From assembly GCA_963810945.1 (NCBI GenBank), contig CAWEPI010000004.1, positions 310,001 through 374,000 of the forward strand: a stretch of DNA of 64,000 nt, read 5' to 3'. The position numbers and the translations under genes were made by a program. The DNA is from JAOUEA01 sp963810945 (GTDB lineage Bacteria > Actinomycetota > UBA4738 > HRBIN12). Under the pieces are notes generated by a model. It had not been told where the DNA came from. It did no database searches and saw only the letters and a program-made list of their open reading frames with translations. Below are positions 17,961-26,258 of this stretch, piece by piece. Each line of letters begins with the position of its first letter. The first letter of the stretch is position 1.

Positions 17961-18968
17961 CTACACGGAGGTTGGCGACGGCGGGTAGATCACCGGATGG
18001 AGCCCCTCTTCAAATGCGTCGAAGCGCAGCGAGAGCTGGAGCGTGGGCCACACGTAGGTGATGTCACCTTCTTGGGCATCGTAGACGGCTGTGTACACCG
18101 TTCCCTTCCCCACGTCGTGGGCAAGACTGTAGAGCGGTGGCCACAGGAACGCCGCCAGGAACCGCTCATGATCGATGTCCGGGTCGTCGAGCAAACGGAG
18201 CAACCACCATTCGCGCTCACGCGTGCTTTCGGCCAGGGCCGGATCCCACGACTCGATGAACCACTGATGGTTCACGGCCAGCGGCAGCCGCCGATACGAG
18301 ACCGGCCGGTCCGGGTTCAAGTACGCCGTGATCACGTCGCCCTGCGCGTCCACCATCGTCAGGTTGTGGGTGTGCGCGACTGGCATCCGGGCGAGTACCT
18401 CTCGGGCATCCATGACCGTGTCGCAAACCTCGAGTAGATACCGAACCACGAGCGGGACGCCGAACCCCTGTCCCATCGTGGCCCGACCCCCGAACGTCAG
18501 TGAGACCGCCAGTCCGCGATCGTTCATCCCGTCGCAGAGGCCCCACACGGCATCTGTCACGCCGATCACCTGTCGATCGCCGAACTTCGAGCGCAGGATC
18601 ACCGCGTCCATCAGCTCGGCGGGGTAGTCGTAATTGCGGACGAGTCGAGGCCCGCGCTCGCTTATCTGCAGCACGGCCTGGGAGCAGGCGATCGCAGCTC
18701 CGGGCGGGCACCACATCGTGAACATCCGCTCCGCGATCGGGTCGTTCGCACCAACGTCTCGCACCATCGCCTCGTAGATCGGGATCATCTCCGGCATGTG
18801 CGTCTGCAGGGCATCGATCCCTTCGGCGGCCGAGGGGCGCAGCTCGTCACCGTCTTGCAGGTACCAGGCGGCGTAGGCCGCCGCCCGACCGGAGAAGACC
18901 GCGGCCATCTTCGGCCCCGGCTTCGGCTCATCGATCGTGCGGAACGTCGCCCCCAGGGTCAACGCCAT
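17961..18968 (-). CDS. C45-type Ntn-hydrolase (acyl-transferase-like peptidase)
   Basis: 335 residues from ATG 18968, after AGGAGGAGGAG. Landmarks: PPGAAIACSQAVLQISERGP with a candidate nucleophile Cys, RLVRNYDYPAELMDAVILRS, and GLCDGMNDRGLAVSLTFGGR. This block is typical of C45 proteins related to acyl-CoA:6-aminopenicillanate acyltransferase and acid-ceramidase-like amidases. The native substrate is unknown; amide-bond hydrolysis is the family expectation. No signal peptide. Convergent with the kinase. Confidence 0.8.
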   Translation of the reverse strand: MALTLGATFRTIDEPKPGPKMAAVFSGRAAAYAAWYLQDGDELRPSAAEGIDALQTHMPEMIPIYEAMVRDVGANDPIAERMFTMWCPPGAAIACSQAVLQISERGPRLVRNYDYPAELMDAVILRSKFGDRQVIGVTDAVWGLCDGMNDRGLAVSLTFGGRATMGQGFGVPLVVRYLLEVCDTVMDAREVLARMPVAHTHNLTMVDAQGDVITAYLNPDRPVSYRRLPLAVNHQWFIESWDPALAESTREREWWLLRLLDDPDIDHERFLAAFLWPPLYSLAHDVGKGTVYTAVYDAQEGDITYVWPTLQLSLRFDAFEEGLHPVIYPPSPTSV

Positions 18969-19513
18969 CGGCTGACTCCTCCTCCTGAACGCCACCCCGA
19001 TTCTTCGACGATGGGTGAGTGGTTGGTCCGGCAAGACGACGTGAACGTGACCTGTCTCCGCCCTCGAGCCATCTGTAAGTTGTCATGGGGATGTCATCGA
19101 CGAATGACCGATTCACCGACCGCGCCGAAGGCATCCTAGTGGACGCCACGACGTTGACGAGCAGACGGACTTCACCATACTTCGTTGCCAGGGTCGACCG
19201 CCCGCGAAGGTCTTGCGGATGCCGTTGACGTAGCCCTCGTTGGTAAGGCCTCTCCCAGGCTGATAGCCCGCCGCAAGGGAATCTCCGCTCCGGATCGCCG
19301 CCGCTGGTCCGCGACTCTCCACGCCCTGGGGCGATCCCGCCTCGGCCCAGCTCGTACCGTTCTCGCAGGTCAGGGCCCGATCCCGGGAACGTTGTCGCGG
19401 CGAAAGGGCGACCTTGTGCCAGCCTCGATCTCGCGATACTCGCGGACCGTCACGCCGACGAGCCCACGATGCCCGGGGCGCTCCGGGATGCTCTCGCCCC
19501 ACGGGGGCGGGTG
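18969..19513. other. Gene-free stretch with a decayed XRE-type fragment
   Basis: Only one recognisable piece: minus strand about 19395-19475 reads GLVGVTVREYREIEAGTRSP, the middle of the small XRE family, with both ends lost. The rest shows nothing I can support. Confidence 0.45.
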
Positions 19514-19894
19514 TTAGCTCGTTCTCTCCGAGGACTCGGCATCAGGTTCGCCTGAGCCACGAACGTCGAAGGCGCTCCTTAAGCCGGTTAGGTCAAGGAT
19601 CTTCCGCATGTCAGTCGTTGGATACATCAATCTCATCTCGACGCCCCGCTCGTCCGCCTCTTCGGCGCTAGTCAGGAAGAATCGGAGTCCTGTCGAGTCG
19701 CAGAAGGTCAAACCTGACAGATCGAAGGCAACGATGGTCGGCTCCCCAGCGAACGCGTCAGCGATCGCCTTCTCGGCGACCCCCACAGTGGCTAGATCGA
19801 GCTCGCCGATCAGTCGCAGCGTCGTGGAGCGAGGATCTGCCTCGACGGCTATCTGGACAGCAAGTTCAGCGACCATCGATGCCAAGGGTCGCAC
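19514..19894 (-). CDS. STAS domain anti-sigma factor antagonist-like protein
   Basis: About 120 residues; the start is GTG 19894 or ATG 19876 (MVAELAVQIAVEAD). Core STAS elements: LRLIGELDLATVGVAEKAI and FDLSGLTFCDSTGLRFFLTS, where the Ser of DSTGLR is the phosphorylatable residue in SpoIIAA/RsbV proteins. A typical partner would be an anti-sigma kinase, not seen here. A paralogue lies at 24431-24799. Confidence 0.85.
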   Translation of the reverse strand: MRPLASMVAELAVQIAVEADPRSTTLRLIGELDLATVGVAEKAIADAFAGEPTIVAFDLSGLTFCDSTGLRFFLTSAEEADERGVEMRLMYPTTDMRKILDLTGLRSAFDVRGSGEPDAESSERTS

Positions 19895-20083
19895 GAAAAC
19901 TCATGGGCTGCCACGCGCGCCTGGCGGCCCCGCCAGGCACGTGTTGCTATGCAGGAACCCCGCTGCGCGAGGACCCCACGCATCCGCAGGGACAGACCTG
20001 AGTAGCCGCGGATCGCCCGGTCGCACAGCGGCAATCAGCCCACTGATCTCAGGGCTGACTTGAGCGATCGCTCGCGGCCTCGG

Positions 20084-20119
20084 GCTAGCTGAAGATGCTT
20101 ACCCCACCTGGTCCCACGA
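20084..20119 (-). repeat. 36-bp segment duplicated at 26057-26092 (source copy)
   Basis: 3' end of the small membrane-protein gene, encoding the terminal GPGGVSIFS and stop; 35 of 36 bases match the copy at 26057-26092. Confidence 0.8.
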
Positions 20120-20273
20120 GGAGTCCAACGACGATCAGGACGATCCCCCAAAGCACCGATCCCCTGATGATCGCCACGATGCCGGCGATCACGAGCACGG
20201 CAGCGATGATCCACAAGATGGTGTCGGTATTGCCGCCGCCTTTGGCCACGAGCATCCCGAGAGTTCCGAACAT
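20085..20273 (-). CDS. Small membrane protein ending GPGGVSIFS
   Basis: 62 residues from ATG 20273 after GAGGGAGGA. MFGTLGMLVAKGGGNTDTIL, then two hydrophobic stretches (WIIAAVLVIAGIVAIIRG and LWGIVLIVVGLLVGPGGVSI). Small two-helix proteins with this GPGG ending are common in Actinomycetota; function unknown. Confidence 0.75.
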   Translation of the reverse strand: MFGTLGMLVAKGGGNTDTILWIIAAVLVIAGIVAIIRGSVLWGIVLIVVGLLVGPGGVSIFS

Positions 20274-20420
20274 CGTGTCCTCCCTCTTTCTCAACGTCCA
20301 GACGCCTTAACTCGTACGCGTGGCATGCCTGCCCACATCTCCTGGCATTCAAACGCCTAAGGGGGTTCGAATCAGTCGATTCTGGGTAATTGCTCCCGGC
20401 TGGTCCAGAAGGAGGCTTCC

Positions 20421-20756
20421 ATGAGCGCCGTCGAGAGTCTGTGGGCGAGTATCCAAGGGGATCCGGTCTTCATGCGCCGGGTCAATGGCTGGTTGACGAT
20501 CTTCTGGATCGTGATGATCCCCGTTTCGATCGTGACCCACTGGATCAACAGTGTGACCTACGTCGCAGCGCTCTCGCTCTGGGCGTTGGTATCCGGCCAT
20601 TGGTCGGCATGGCAAGCGGCGCGCGTCGAGGTGAAGCAGCAGGAGGAAGAAGAGAAGCACCGGGAAGCCCATGTGGCCGAAGAGGTTGTGGACCGCATGG
20701 TCGCAGAGACCGAGATCTCTCGAGCGAAGAGCCCGAACGGATCACAGCCCGCCTGA
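20421..20756 (+). CDS. Membrane protein with coiled-coil tail (111 aa)
   Basis: ATG 20421 follows AGAAGGAGG. MSAVESLWASIQGDPVFMRR leads into two membrane helices (WLTIFWIVMIPVSIVTHWIN and VTYVAALSLWALVSGHWSAW). A charged coiled coil follows (ARVEVKQQEEEEKHREAHVA). Likely an inner-membrane scaffold; not recognised. It starts 148 nt from the divergent small membrane-protein gene. Confidence 0.72.
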   Translation: MSAVESLWASIQGDPVFMRRVNGWLTIFWIVMIPVSIVTHWINSVTYVAALSLWALVSGHWSAWQAARVEVKQQEEEEKHREAHVAEEVVDRMVAETEISRAKSPNGSQPA

Positions 20757-20785
20757 GCATGGGATTAGGGAGGAACGTGTAGGTC

Positions 20786-21097
20786 ATGGTGCGAACGGCC
20801 GTGAGACTGCATCGGATCGACGCCGAGGTACGGTTCGGCGAGCCGGTGCCCACCTACATCCAGGAGCGAGCACGCTATGAGGTCAGCCGCTGGGCCAGTC
20901 CCGCGCGCTCGAGGCCCTCACTACGATGGGTGGAGCCGACTCGCGCCCTCGTGTCGAACTACGTCCTCGCCGCAGATTCACGCTCGCTGGCTGTTGGGCT
21001 CGCTAAGGATGTCATCCAGGAGCGTCTTCTCAACTCCACGTCGATGCCGATCGTCTCGGTCTCGATCCTAGGGCCGGATGTCTCCTCGCTCGCCTGA
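20786..21097 (+). CDS. Hypothetical protein, paralogue of the convergent gene at 21030
   Basis: 103 residues (MVRTAVRLHRIDAEVRFGEP). It shares a pattern with the neighbouring minus-strand protein: F-x2-PVP, an E-rich helix ending in W, SLRWVEPTRALVSNYVLAAD versus SLWWPSATRAMVAGHVVAAE, then a D-x-I-x2-RL-x2-STS-x-P block. No known domain recognised. The two 3' ends overlap by 68 bp. Confidence 0.6.
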   Translation: MVRTAVRLHRIDAEVRFGEPVPTYIQERARYEVSRWASPARSRPSLRWVEPTRALVSNYVLAADSRSLAVGLAKDVIQERLLNSTSMPIVSVSILGPDVSSLA

Positions 21098-21419
21098 AGC
21101 CAGAGCTGATGCTTGCGGGTCCCCCTTCAACCCGCCGCATGCTCACGATCTCGACCCCTTTGACGGGCTGTGAGGTTGAGCGTCGCAGGCGTTGGCCGAT
21201 GAAGTCTCCGCTGAGCCGGCGAGCGCGGTCCGAGCCCTCCGCGGCTACCACGTGTCCCGCGACCATGGCTCGGGTGGCACTCGGCCACCACAGGGAAGGG
21301 AGTTTCCCGGTGTCGGGCCACTCGAGCATCTCCAGCTGCGCACGGATCTGATCTTCCTCAGGCACGGGCCGGGCGAACGTGATCGCCGCGTCGACGATGT
21401 ATCTACATCTCTCGCTCAT
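21030..21419 (-). CDS. Hypothetical protein, paralogue of the gene at 20786
   Basis: 129 residues from ATG 21419 (MSERCRYIVDAAITFARPVP). The first about 97 residues align end to end with the protein at 20786; the remaining C-terminus (SISSGFRRARRHPALGSR) lies over the neighbour's 3' end and may be a read-through tail. Predicted alpha/beta, soluble. Function unknown. Confidence 0.6.
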   Translation of the reverse strand: MSERCRYIVDAAITFARPVPEEDQIRAQLEMLEWPDTGKLPSLWWPSATRAMVAGHVVAAEGSDRARRLSGDFIGQRLRRSTSQPVKGVEIVSMRRVEGGPASISSGFRRARRHPALGSRPRRSASTWS

Positions 21420-21666
21420 GGGAAGAGGTCTGCTCCACCAGCGTCGGAGCTAAACGTGAGTTCCACCTTGTCGCCGAGCAGGTTCCCGCGCGCGCGACCG
21501 GTGTCGGGAGGTTCGGGCCTCTCCATGCCCGTGAGCGGAGATTCACAATTCGGAGGTCATTCGAACGGGCTTCGGGCCTGATCGTCTCGCTCGTGCTGGT
21601 GGGAATCTTGGACGCCCAGAGGGCATCGATGACGAGCTGCCTGGGTCGCAGCTACCCGTGGTGCGA

Positions 21667-22455
21667 TCACTCCGGATCGACGTGGAAGGTCCACCATCGC
21701 GTCCTCGTCTGTTCCTCGGGACGGACGTCCACGGAACCGAAGCGCTCGACACTCCATCGTCTGCCGACATCGATCGCTTGGTCAAGTTGCTGCTGAGGAA
21801 CGCGCCAGGTCCATGACGGGGTGCGAGCCCGGACTGTGTCGAAGAACTCAGCCACCGTCTCATCCGTCTCGAACTCGATCGTGTCCTCGCGGACCAACAC
21901 CGTGCCCAGACCGGTGAAGGCGTCTCGGAGCTGCTCCGCGCCACCGTGGGCGAAACTCAAACCAACGTGGTCGGCCTCGGATCCCATCACCGTCCTCATC
22001 TCGTACCACAGGTCGTGCCATGGACCAGGGGACGCCCCGAGGCAAACTGCGACGTTGCCCCTCGTAACGCGGCACAGCTCAGCCACGGCGGCTCGCCAAC
22101 GAGGGATGAGGTGGAAGACGTGGCGGACGTAGGCACCGGCGAAGGACCCGTCGGCGAACGGGAGCGCCGTCGCGTCGGAGCGCACGAGTGCAAGAGGGGG
22201 CCGTCCGTCCGCCTTCTCGATCAACCTCGACAGCATGGCGGCAGCGATATCGACGCCCGTCAGGCTCCACCCTTGCCCCGCGAGCGGGAGAGCCAAAGCT
22301 CCCGTCCCGACCCCGATCTCGAGTGTTGAGTCGTGCAGACCGAGCGTTCGGCTCAGCAACTCCAGCGTCTGTGTCAGTTCGGCGTCATCCACACGCCGGG
22401 TGGCGTCGTAGAACCCAGCGGCGCGGTCGAAGTTGACGGAGGGAACGTCGGTCAT
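21667..22455 (-). CDS. Class I SAM-dependent methyltransferase
   Basis: 262 residues from ATG 22455 (MTDVPSVNFDRAAGFYDATR). Motif I is STLEIGVGTGALALPLA, followed by LTGVDIAAAMLSRLIEK and VRSDATALPFADGSFAGAYV, the UbiE/Methyltransf_11 pattern. The C-terminal part DVRPEEQTRTRWWTFHVDPE is variable. Small-molecule methyltransferase, substrate unknown. Divergent from the HTH gene at 22527. Confidence 0.87.
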   Translation of the reverse strand: MTDVPSVNFDRAAGFYDATRRVDDAELTQTLELLSRTLGLHDSTLEIGVGTGALALPLAGQGWSLTGVDIAAAMLSRLIEKADGRPPLALVRSDATALPFADGSFAGAYVRHVFHLIPRWRAAVAELCRVTRGNVAVCLGASPGPWHDLWYEMRTVMGSEADHVGLSFAHGGAEQLRDAFTGLGTVLVREDTIEFETDETVAEFFDTVRARTPSWTWRVPQQQLDQAIDVGRRWSVERFGSVDVRPEEQTRTRWWTFHVDPE

Positions 22456-22526
22456 CCAACCGCGAATCCTACGCGTTCCGTGGTCGCTCGCAGGAGCCTG
22501 CACACGTGCATCGGTACCATCCCAGC

Positions 22527-22809
22527 GTGCCCAAGGACACCCCGCAGCTGCTGCGCCGCTCCGACATCGCCCGCCTCCTGAACGTGAGCAACGAGCGTGC
22601 GCGCCAGATCACAAACGGGGACGACTTCCCTCGGCCGGTCAACGCGGACCCGCACAGGGCATGGAGCCGCAAGGAAGTGGAGTGGTTGGATGGAGGACGT
22701 GAACTGGTGGGACGCGAAGCCGTGGCGGAAGCCCTCCACCGAAGCCCGAGGTGTTTTCCCTCTAAGCCTAATGGCGCCGTGCCGCGCCACACACGAGAGG
22801 CAGCCTTAG
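22527..22809 (+). pseudogene. AlpA/MerR-like HTH gene with a frameshift
   Basis: GTG 22527: VPKDTPQLLRRSDIARLLNV, then RARQITNGDDFPRPV, a winged-HTH of the excisionase/AlpA type. After WSRKEVEWL the frame changes near 22695, because the following frame gives DVNWWDAKPWRKPSTEAR. That matches the C-terminus WWESKPWRKRVSDD seen as a fragment at 24139-24183. Either one sequencing error or a decayed gene. It runs toward the hairpin at 22809. Confidence 0.55.
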
Positions 22810-22910
22810 ACGTCGGGCAGGACGTTCCGCTCGTCTGGATGCTGTCACGGCCGCTGGGAGATCCGGCTCTCTTCTCCCGGATAGAGGGGGCTCGCGTCCT
22901 GCCCGACGTC
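22809..22910. repeat. Hairpin element A (about 102 bp)
   Basis: Arms GACGTCGGGCAGGACG and CGTCCTGCCCGACGTC are perfectly complementary over 16 bp, 70 bp apart. The sequence is roughly 85 per cent identical to element B at 24243. It ends 5 bp before the stop of the intact XRE gene, so it is that gene's 3' structure: terminator or part of a repeated unit. Confidence 0.8.
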
Positions 22911-22915
22911 CTTCC

Positions 22916-23176
22916 TCAGCCGTCCGGACGCGCAGGGTCGCCGAAGCCGATCGTCCATCCGAACGCTGCGCAGCACAGGAGGAACTCTGGCCACCGCGGC
23001 TTGGTCTTGCCGCTCTCCCAGTTCTGGATCGTGGCCAGTGACACGTCGATCTCGCGGGCGGCTGTCGCTTGAGACCAGCCAAGTGCGCGTCGTCTGTGCT
23101 TGAACACAGTGCTCCACTGGGCGGTGCCGGATATCAGCTCGTTGGGATCCACAACGCGAGACATCTCCACGAGCAT
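22916..23176 (-). CDS. XRE family HTH regulator (intact copy)
   Basis: 86 residues; start ATG 23176 (MLVEMSRVVDPNELISGTAQ) or 23164. The HTH is FKHRRRALGWSQATAAREID, then VSLATIQNWESGKTKPRWPE. The C-terminal AAFGWTIGFGDP parallels the LFGWPxSF ending of the decayed fragments nearby. It resembles small antitoxin-like or autoregulatory HTH proteins. Hairpin element A follows its stop. Confidence 0.8.
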   Translation of the reverse strand: MLVEMSRVVDPNELISGTAQWSTVFKHRRRALGWSQATAAREIDVSLATIQNWESGKTKPRWPEFLLCCAAFGWTIGFGDPARPDG

Positions 23177-23223
23177 CGTCTAAGAAACTTCGGTGTCGAG
23201 GGAACGCCTTAGTCGTGGAATGA

Positions 23224-23265
23224 ACGCAGCCAGCCGAACAGCTCCCAGACCGCTCATAGGTGTCG
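23224..23265 (-). pseudogene. XRE-type C-terminal fragment
   Basis: The minus strand reads YER, a one-base slip, then WELFGWLRSFHD and a stop. Only the last about 14 codons of the small XRE family survive. Confidence 0.45.
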
Positions 23266-23381
23266 TGGCTCGGACTTAGAGACGGGACGCGAGGGCGCTG
23301 CCGCTCCAGGGCTCTTTGTGTGATGACACTTCCCGAACGAAGTGCGCTGAGGTCGTCGTCGACCGCAGCGAAACCCGAGAC

Positions 23382-23555
23382 TCACTTGACGCGGAGATTG
23401 ACCCCGATGAGGACCAGAGGCCACAGCAGAACCGCGAAGAGCGCCGACGCGAATTGCTTCAATCCGTCGAGATGGGCGAAGTAGTGATGCGAGGCTGCAA
23501 CGATCACACCGATGACGAGGTAGGCGATGACGATGAGCCACATCCGGCGGGTCAT
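23382..23555 (-). CDS. Conserved small membrane protein (57 aa)
   Basis: ATG 23555 after AGGAAAGG: MTRRMWLIVIAYLVIGVIVA, then HHYFAHLDGLKQFASALFAV and LLWPLVLIGVNLRVK. Two membrane helices with a conserved central FAxLD block, a widespread actinobacterial small protein of unknown function. Confidence 0.75.
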   Translation of the reverse strand: MTRRMWLIVIAYLVIGVIVAASHHYFAHLDGLKQFASALFAVLLWPLVLIGVNLRVK

Positions 23556-23752
23556 GACGAAACCTTTCCTTCGTTTCGGACCCATGACTGCTCGGCGAAG
23601 GAGTCCCACTTAGGACCGCCTTGTGAAGTAGATGATCTCAGTCGGATCGGGCGGCGAGTCGAAGATGTGGTTGTTCATGTCACGTACCCGTCGAGCAGGA
23701 TGTTGAGGGGTCAAGCCAAGGCCGGGAACGGCCGGCCGGTTCGGATCGCCCG

Positions 23753-24004
23753 TTATGCGATGTCCCGCGCAGATCCCTGATTGACGGTCTCTTCGAAGGT
23801 CGCACTCAGCAGCGTGAGGGCCAGCTGGTCGGCCAGCCGTTCCTCTCCGTGCAGATCGGCGGCCCTCGCCTGCAGGATCCAGCCCGCATGGATGATGGCT
23901 TCGTGATCCCCCGCTGATCGGGCCACCAAGTCGCCGGTGCAGTATTCGAGGCACTGGCAGGCGAGGTCTGTGGCCTTCTCCGCTAGGTGCTGCGCATTGC
24001 CCAT
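23753..24004 (-). CDS. Hypothetical helical protein (83 aa)
   Basis: ATG 24004 follows GGGAGGG. MGNAQHLAEKATDLACQCLE is an all-alpha N-terminus with two Cys, then HAGWILQARAADLHGEERLA. Not recognised. It lies between decayed HTH fragments. Confidence 0.6.
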   Translation of the reverse strand: MGNAQHLAEKATDLACQCLEYCTGDLVARSAGDHEAIIHAGWILQARAADLHGEERLADQLALTLLSATFEETVNQGSARDIA

Positions 24005-24089
24005 GACATATCCCTCCCAAGGCTGGCTCTCGCTCCAGGGCTCGGTCCTACCCATCAGGCCAAGGCGTCACACCCGCAGCTGGAACAAC

Positions 24090-24183
24090 CGGGGAGCACG
24101 CCACGAACGATCGCGGCCAGCCGAACAGCTTGCAGCACTGGTGGGAGTCGAAGCCGTGGCGGAAGCGCGTCTCCGACGACTGA
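24090..24183. pseudogene. Abutting fragments of two HTH families
   Basis: Minus strand 24090-24130 encodes LCKLFGWPRSFVACSP, the C-terminus of the small XRE family. Plus strand 24139-24183 encodes WWESKPWRKRVSDD and stop, the C-terminus of the AlpA-like family at 22527. The two 3' ends sit head to head within 10 bp, indicating recombination rather than coding. Confidence 0.5.
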
Positions 24184-24242
24184 GTGATTCTTCTACGCAG
24201 GATGACGCATGCCGCGAACACACACCGAGGCACACCCTTGGG

Positions 24243-24345
24243 GATGTCGGGCAGGGCGTGCAGCTCGTCTCGATGCTGACACGGCCGCACAGGGAGACCG
24301 GACTCTCCTCTCCCGGTGAGAGGGGCTCGCGTCTTGCCCGACGTC
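24243..24345. repeat. Hairpin element B (about 103 bp)
   Basis: Arms GATGTCGGGCAGGGCG and CGTCTTGCCCGACGTC. The three departures from perfect pairing are all G-T, which would be G-U wobbles in RNA. Homologous along its length to element A. It shares its left flank (CGCGAACACACACC through CACCCTTGG) with element D. Confidence 0.8.
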
Positions 24346-24430
24346 CTCTTCCAGCCGAACAGCCTGCAGAGCTATGAGCGCCCGACGCGGGATAACCGAT
24401 TTGCAGGAGCAGCCCCGCTAGGAACAGCGG

Positions 24431-24799
24431 TCAACCCCCGTCGACTGCTAGGCCGCGATCTTCTTCGGCCGCGTCCTCCCGTAGGACTGGCAGGCGCTCC
24501 TCGGCGCCCACGAGCGCGAACAGCCGAGCTACTCCAGGAGAGGGGTCGAGCAGCCGAAGCTCGATGCCGCGCTCTTTCATCCGTCGTGTGACATCGATCA
24601 GGAAATGCAGCCCACTGGAATCGCAGAAGGCCAGTCTCGAGAGATCGATGTCCAGCTGGCGGGGGTGATAAGCCAAGGCATCATCGAGGCCAGCCTCGGC
24701 CTTCGCCACGGATGCCATGTCAAGATCCCCGACAAGCGCGAGACGTGCGGTGCAGGTGAGCGGTGTGAACCAGCTCTGCGAGATGAGTTCTTCGAACAT
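24431..24799 (-). CDS. STAS domain anti-sigma factor antagonist-like protein
   Basis: 122 residues from ATG 24799 (MFEELISQSWFTPLTCTARL). STAS core: LALVGDLDMASVAKAEAGLD and DIDLSRLAFCDSSGLHFLID, where the Ser of DSSGLH is the predicted phospho-site. Paralogue of 19514-19894. Likely part of a partner-switching stress network whose kinase lies elsewhere. Confidence 0.85.
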   Translation of the reverse strand: MFEELISQSWFTPLTCTARLALVGDLDMASVAKAEAGLDDALAYHPRQLDIDLSRLAFCDSSGLHFLIDVTRRMKERGIELRLLDPSPGVARLFALVGAEERLPVLREDAAEEDRGLAVDGG

Positions 24800-24905
24800 G
24801 GGACACGCTCCTCCATGGCCGAATCCGTCAGGTCACATCGGCGGGATTTTGCCATGGCTGAGGCCCTCCTGAAAACCCCAGCGGGGCGAAAAAGTGCCAG
24901 ACTCG

Positions 24906-24998
24906 GGGTGTTCCCCCGGGGCACCAGGGCCCGTCCTACCGTGTCGCCAAGGCAGGGTCTTTACCCGCGCTGGAATCTCCGTCCCGGGGGATACACCC
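24906..24998. repeat. Hairpin element C (about 93 bp)
   Basis: Arms GGGTGTTCCCCCGGG and CCCGGGGGATACACCC pair with one bulged base. Similar termini to element D. It lies just 3' of the XRE-type fragment at 24999-25110. Confidence 0.7.
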
Positions 24999-25110
24999 AC
25001 GAACGAGTGCGGCCACCCGAAGAGCTCGCTAACGCGATCGTATGTGTCACCCTCCGGAGGCTTCGTGCCGGCCTCGAGCTCGCGATACTCGCGGACGTTC
25101 ACGCCGATCA
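24999..25110 (-). pseudogene. XRE-type HTH gene fragment
   Basis: The minus strand reads IGVNVREYRELEAGTKPPEG, DTYDRVSELFGWPHSFVGVS: the C-terminal half of the small XRE family without its N-terminal RDRE helix. The longest of the decayed copies. Followed directly by hairpin element C. Confidence 0.6.
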
Positions 25111-25172
25111 GCCACCAAGTCCTGCCGGTGCATCCACGTTTCCATCGCAGGGCCGATGTCCCTCGCTTGCCC

Positions 25173-25769
25173 TCAGCGGATCACGCCGTACGTGATGTGG
25201 GTCGCGTAGGGAGACTGCCGAAGGTGGAGGTGCTTGAGGGTCAACTGCGTCCTGAAGCCTTCAAACAATCGCTTGCCGTCCCCTAGCACGATCGGTGCGA
25301 TCGAGATCGTCAACTCGTCCACGTAGCCGGCCAGCAGGGCCTGGCGTATCACGTCCGCTCCCCCCATGACGGACACGTCCCTGCTGTCCGCCGCGGTTCG
25401 CGCCTGATCCAAGGCCTCATCGAGGCCGCCGACGAAGGTGAACCCGCCCTCGGCTGGCGCATCATCCGGCCGGTGCGTCACGATGAAGAACGGCACGCCG
25501 AACGGGTTCTGTCCGCCCCAGGCTTCCGCCGCTTCGAACGTGTTTCGCCCTCCGATGACGGCACCGACATGCTCTGACGACGCATCGAGGTACTCCTTGT
25601 CCGCTCCAATCGCCTTGCCCCTGGCCCCTTGCGCATAGGTCCAAGGTCCCCCGAAGACCCAGTAGTGCAGCCGCTCACCACCCTCGCCCAACCCGCTGCC
25701 GGGCCCGTCGTTCGGTCCGGTGGTATAACCGTCGAGCGAGGTGGTTATCCCAGCCACGACCTTCTGCAT
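25173..25769 (-). CDS. RibD-like dihydrofolate reductase family protein
   Basis: 198 residues from ATG 25769 (MQKVVAGITTSLDGYTTGPN). Family signs: VGAVIGGRNTFEAAEAWGGQ, FFIVTHRPDDAPAEGGFTFV, DVSVMGGADVIRQALLAGYV and ELTISIAPIVLGDGKRLFEG. NADPH-dependent reductase fold; the physiological substrate of stand-alone members is usually unknown. Complete and in frame, unlike the fragment at 8700. Confidence 0.87.
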   Translation of the reverse strand: MQKVVAGITTSLDGYTTGPNDGPGSGLGEGGERLHYWVFGGPWTYAQGARGKAIGADKEYLDASSEHVGAVIGGRNTFEAAEAWGGQNPFGVPFFIVTHRPDDAPAEGGFTFVGGLDEALDQARTAADSRDVSVMGGADVIRQALLAGYVDELTISIAPIVLGDGKRLFEGFRTQLTLKHLHLRQSPYATHITYGVIR

Positions 25770-26056
25770 GATTCATCCCTCCGTCTCGATCCCTATCGAG
25801 CTTTCCCTTGAACGTCGGACCCAAGAATGGACCGATACCCCACATCCGTGGCGGCATGCTCCGTATCGCGGTTGCTGTTGTTCTCTTGCTCGGTGGCATC
25901 GCGACCGCGGCCAGCAGGCTCGGCCCAGTCTCCGAGCGCGAAGGCGAGCCAACGAATTGCGACGGTTATCTCCTGGAAGCAGTACCGCACCAACCCCTAG
26001 ACATTCGCTCGCTCCCGGTCACGCTTGAGCATCTGAGCGAACATCGCCACGCCTTC
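25770..26056. other. Intergenic stretch with XRE N-terminal fragment
   Basis: Minus strand about 25985-26050 reads MFAQMLKRDRERMSRGW, the N-terminus of the small XRE family, then loses the frame. A plus-strand frame MLRIAVAVVLLLGGIATAAS (from about 25856) could be a small exported peptide but lacks support. Confidence 0.4.
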
Positions 26057-26092
26057 GCTAGCTGAAGATGCTCACCCCACCTGGTCCCACGA
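26057..26092 (-). repeat. 36-bp copy of the GPGGVSIFS gene end
   Basis: 35 of 36 bases identical to 20084-20119, the 3' end of the small membrane-protein gene. No upstream coding sequence accompanies it, so it is a truncated duplicate. Confidence 0.8.
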
Positions 26093-26258
26093 ATCTTGGT
26101 TGCGTTGGGCATCGCGCTTCCTCGAACGCAAGAGCGCCTTCGCAGACAGCGGAGACCCGTAGATCGGCACGATGCCTCTCGAGCTGCCTAGGCAGGTACC
26201 TGCTGCGGGATCACGCGCTTGTCGGTGCGCCCCTGCTGCCTGTGGCGGCCCGTGGAGG

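Noticed and set aside
17955..18440. Plus-strand open frame opposite the C45 hydrolase
   Set aside because: Antisense shadow of a well-supported gene, with no ribosome-binding site or known motif.
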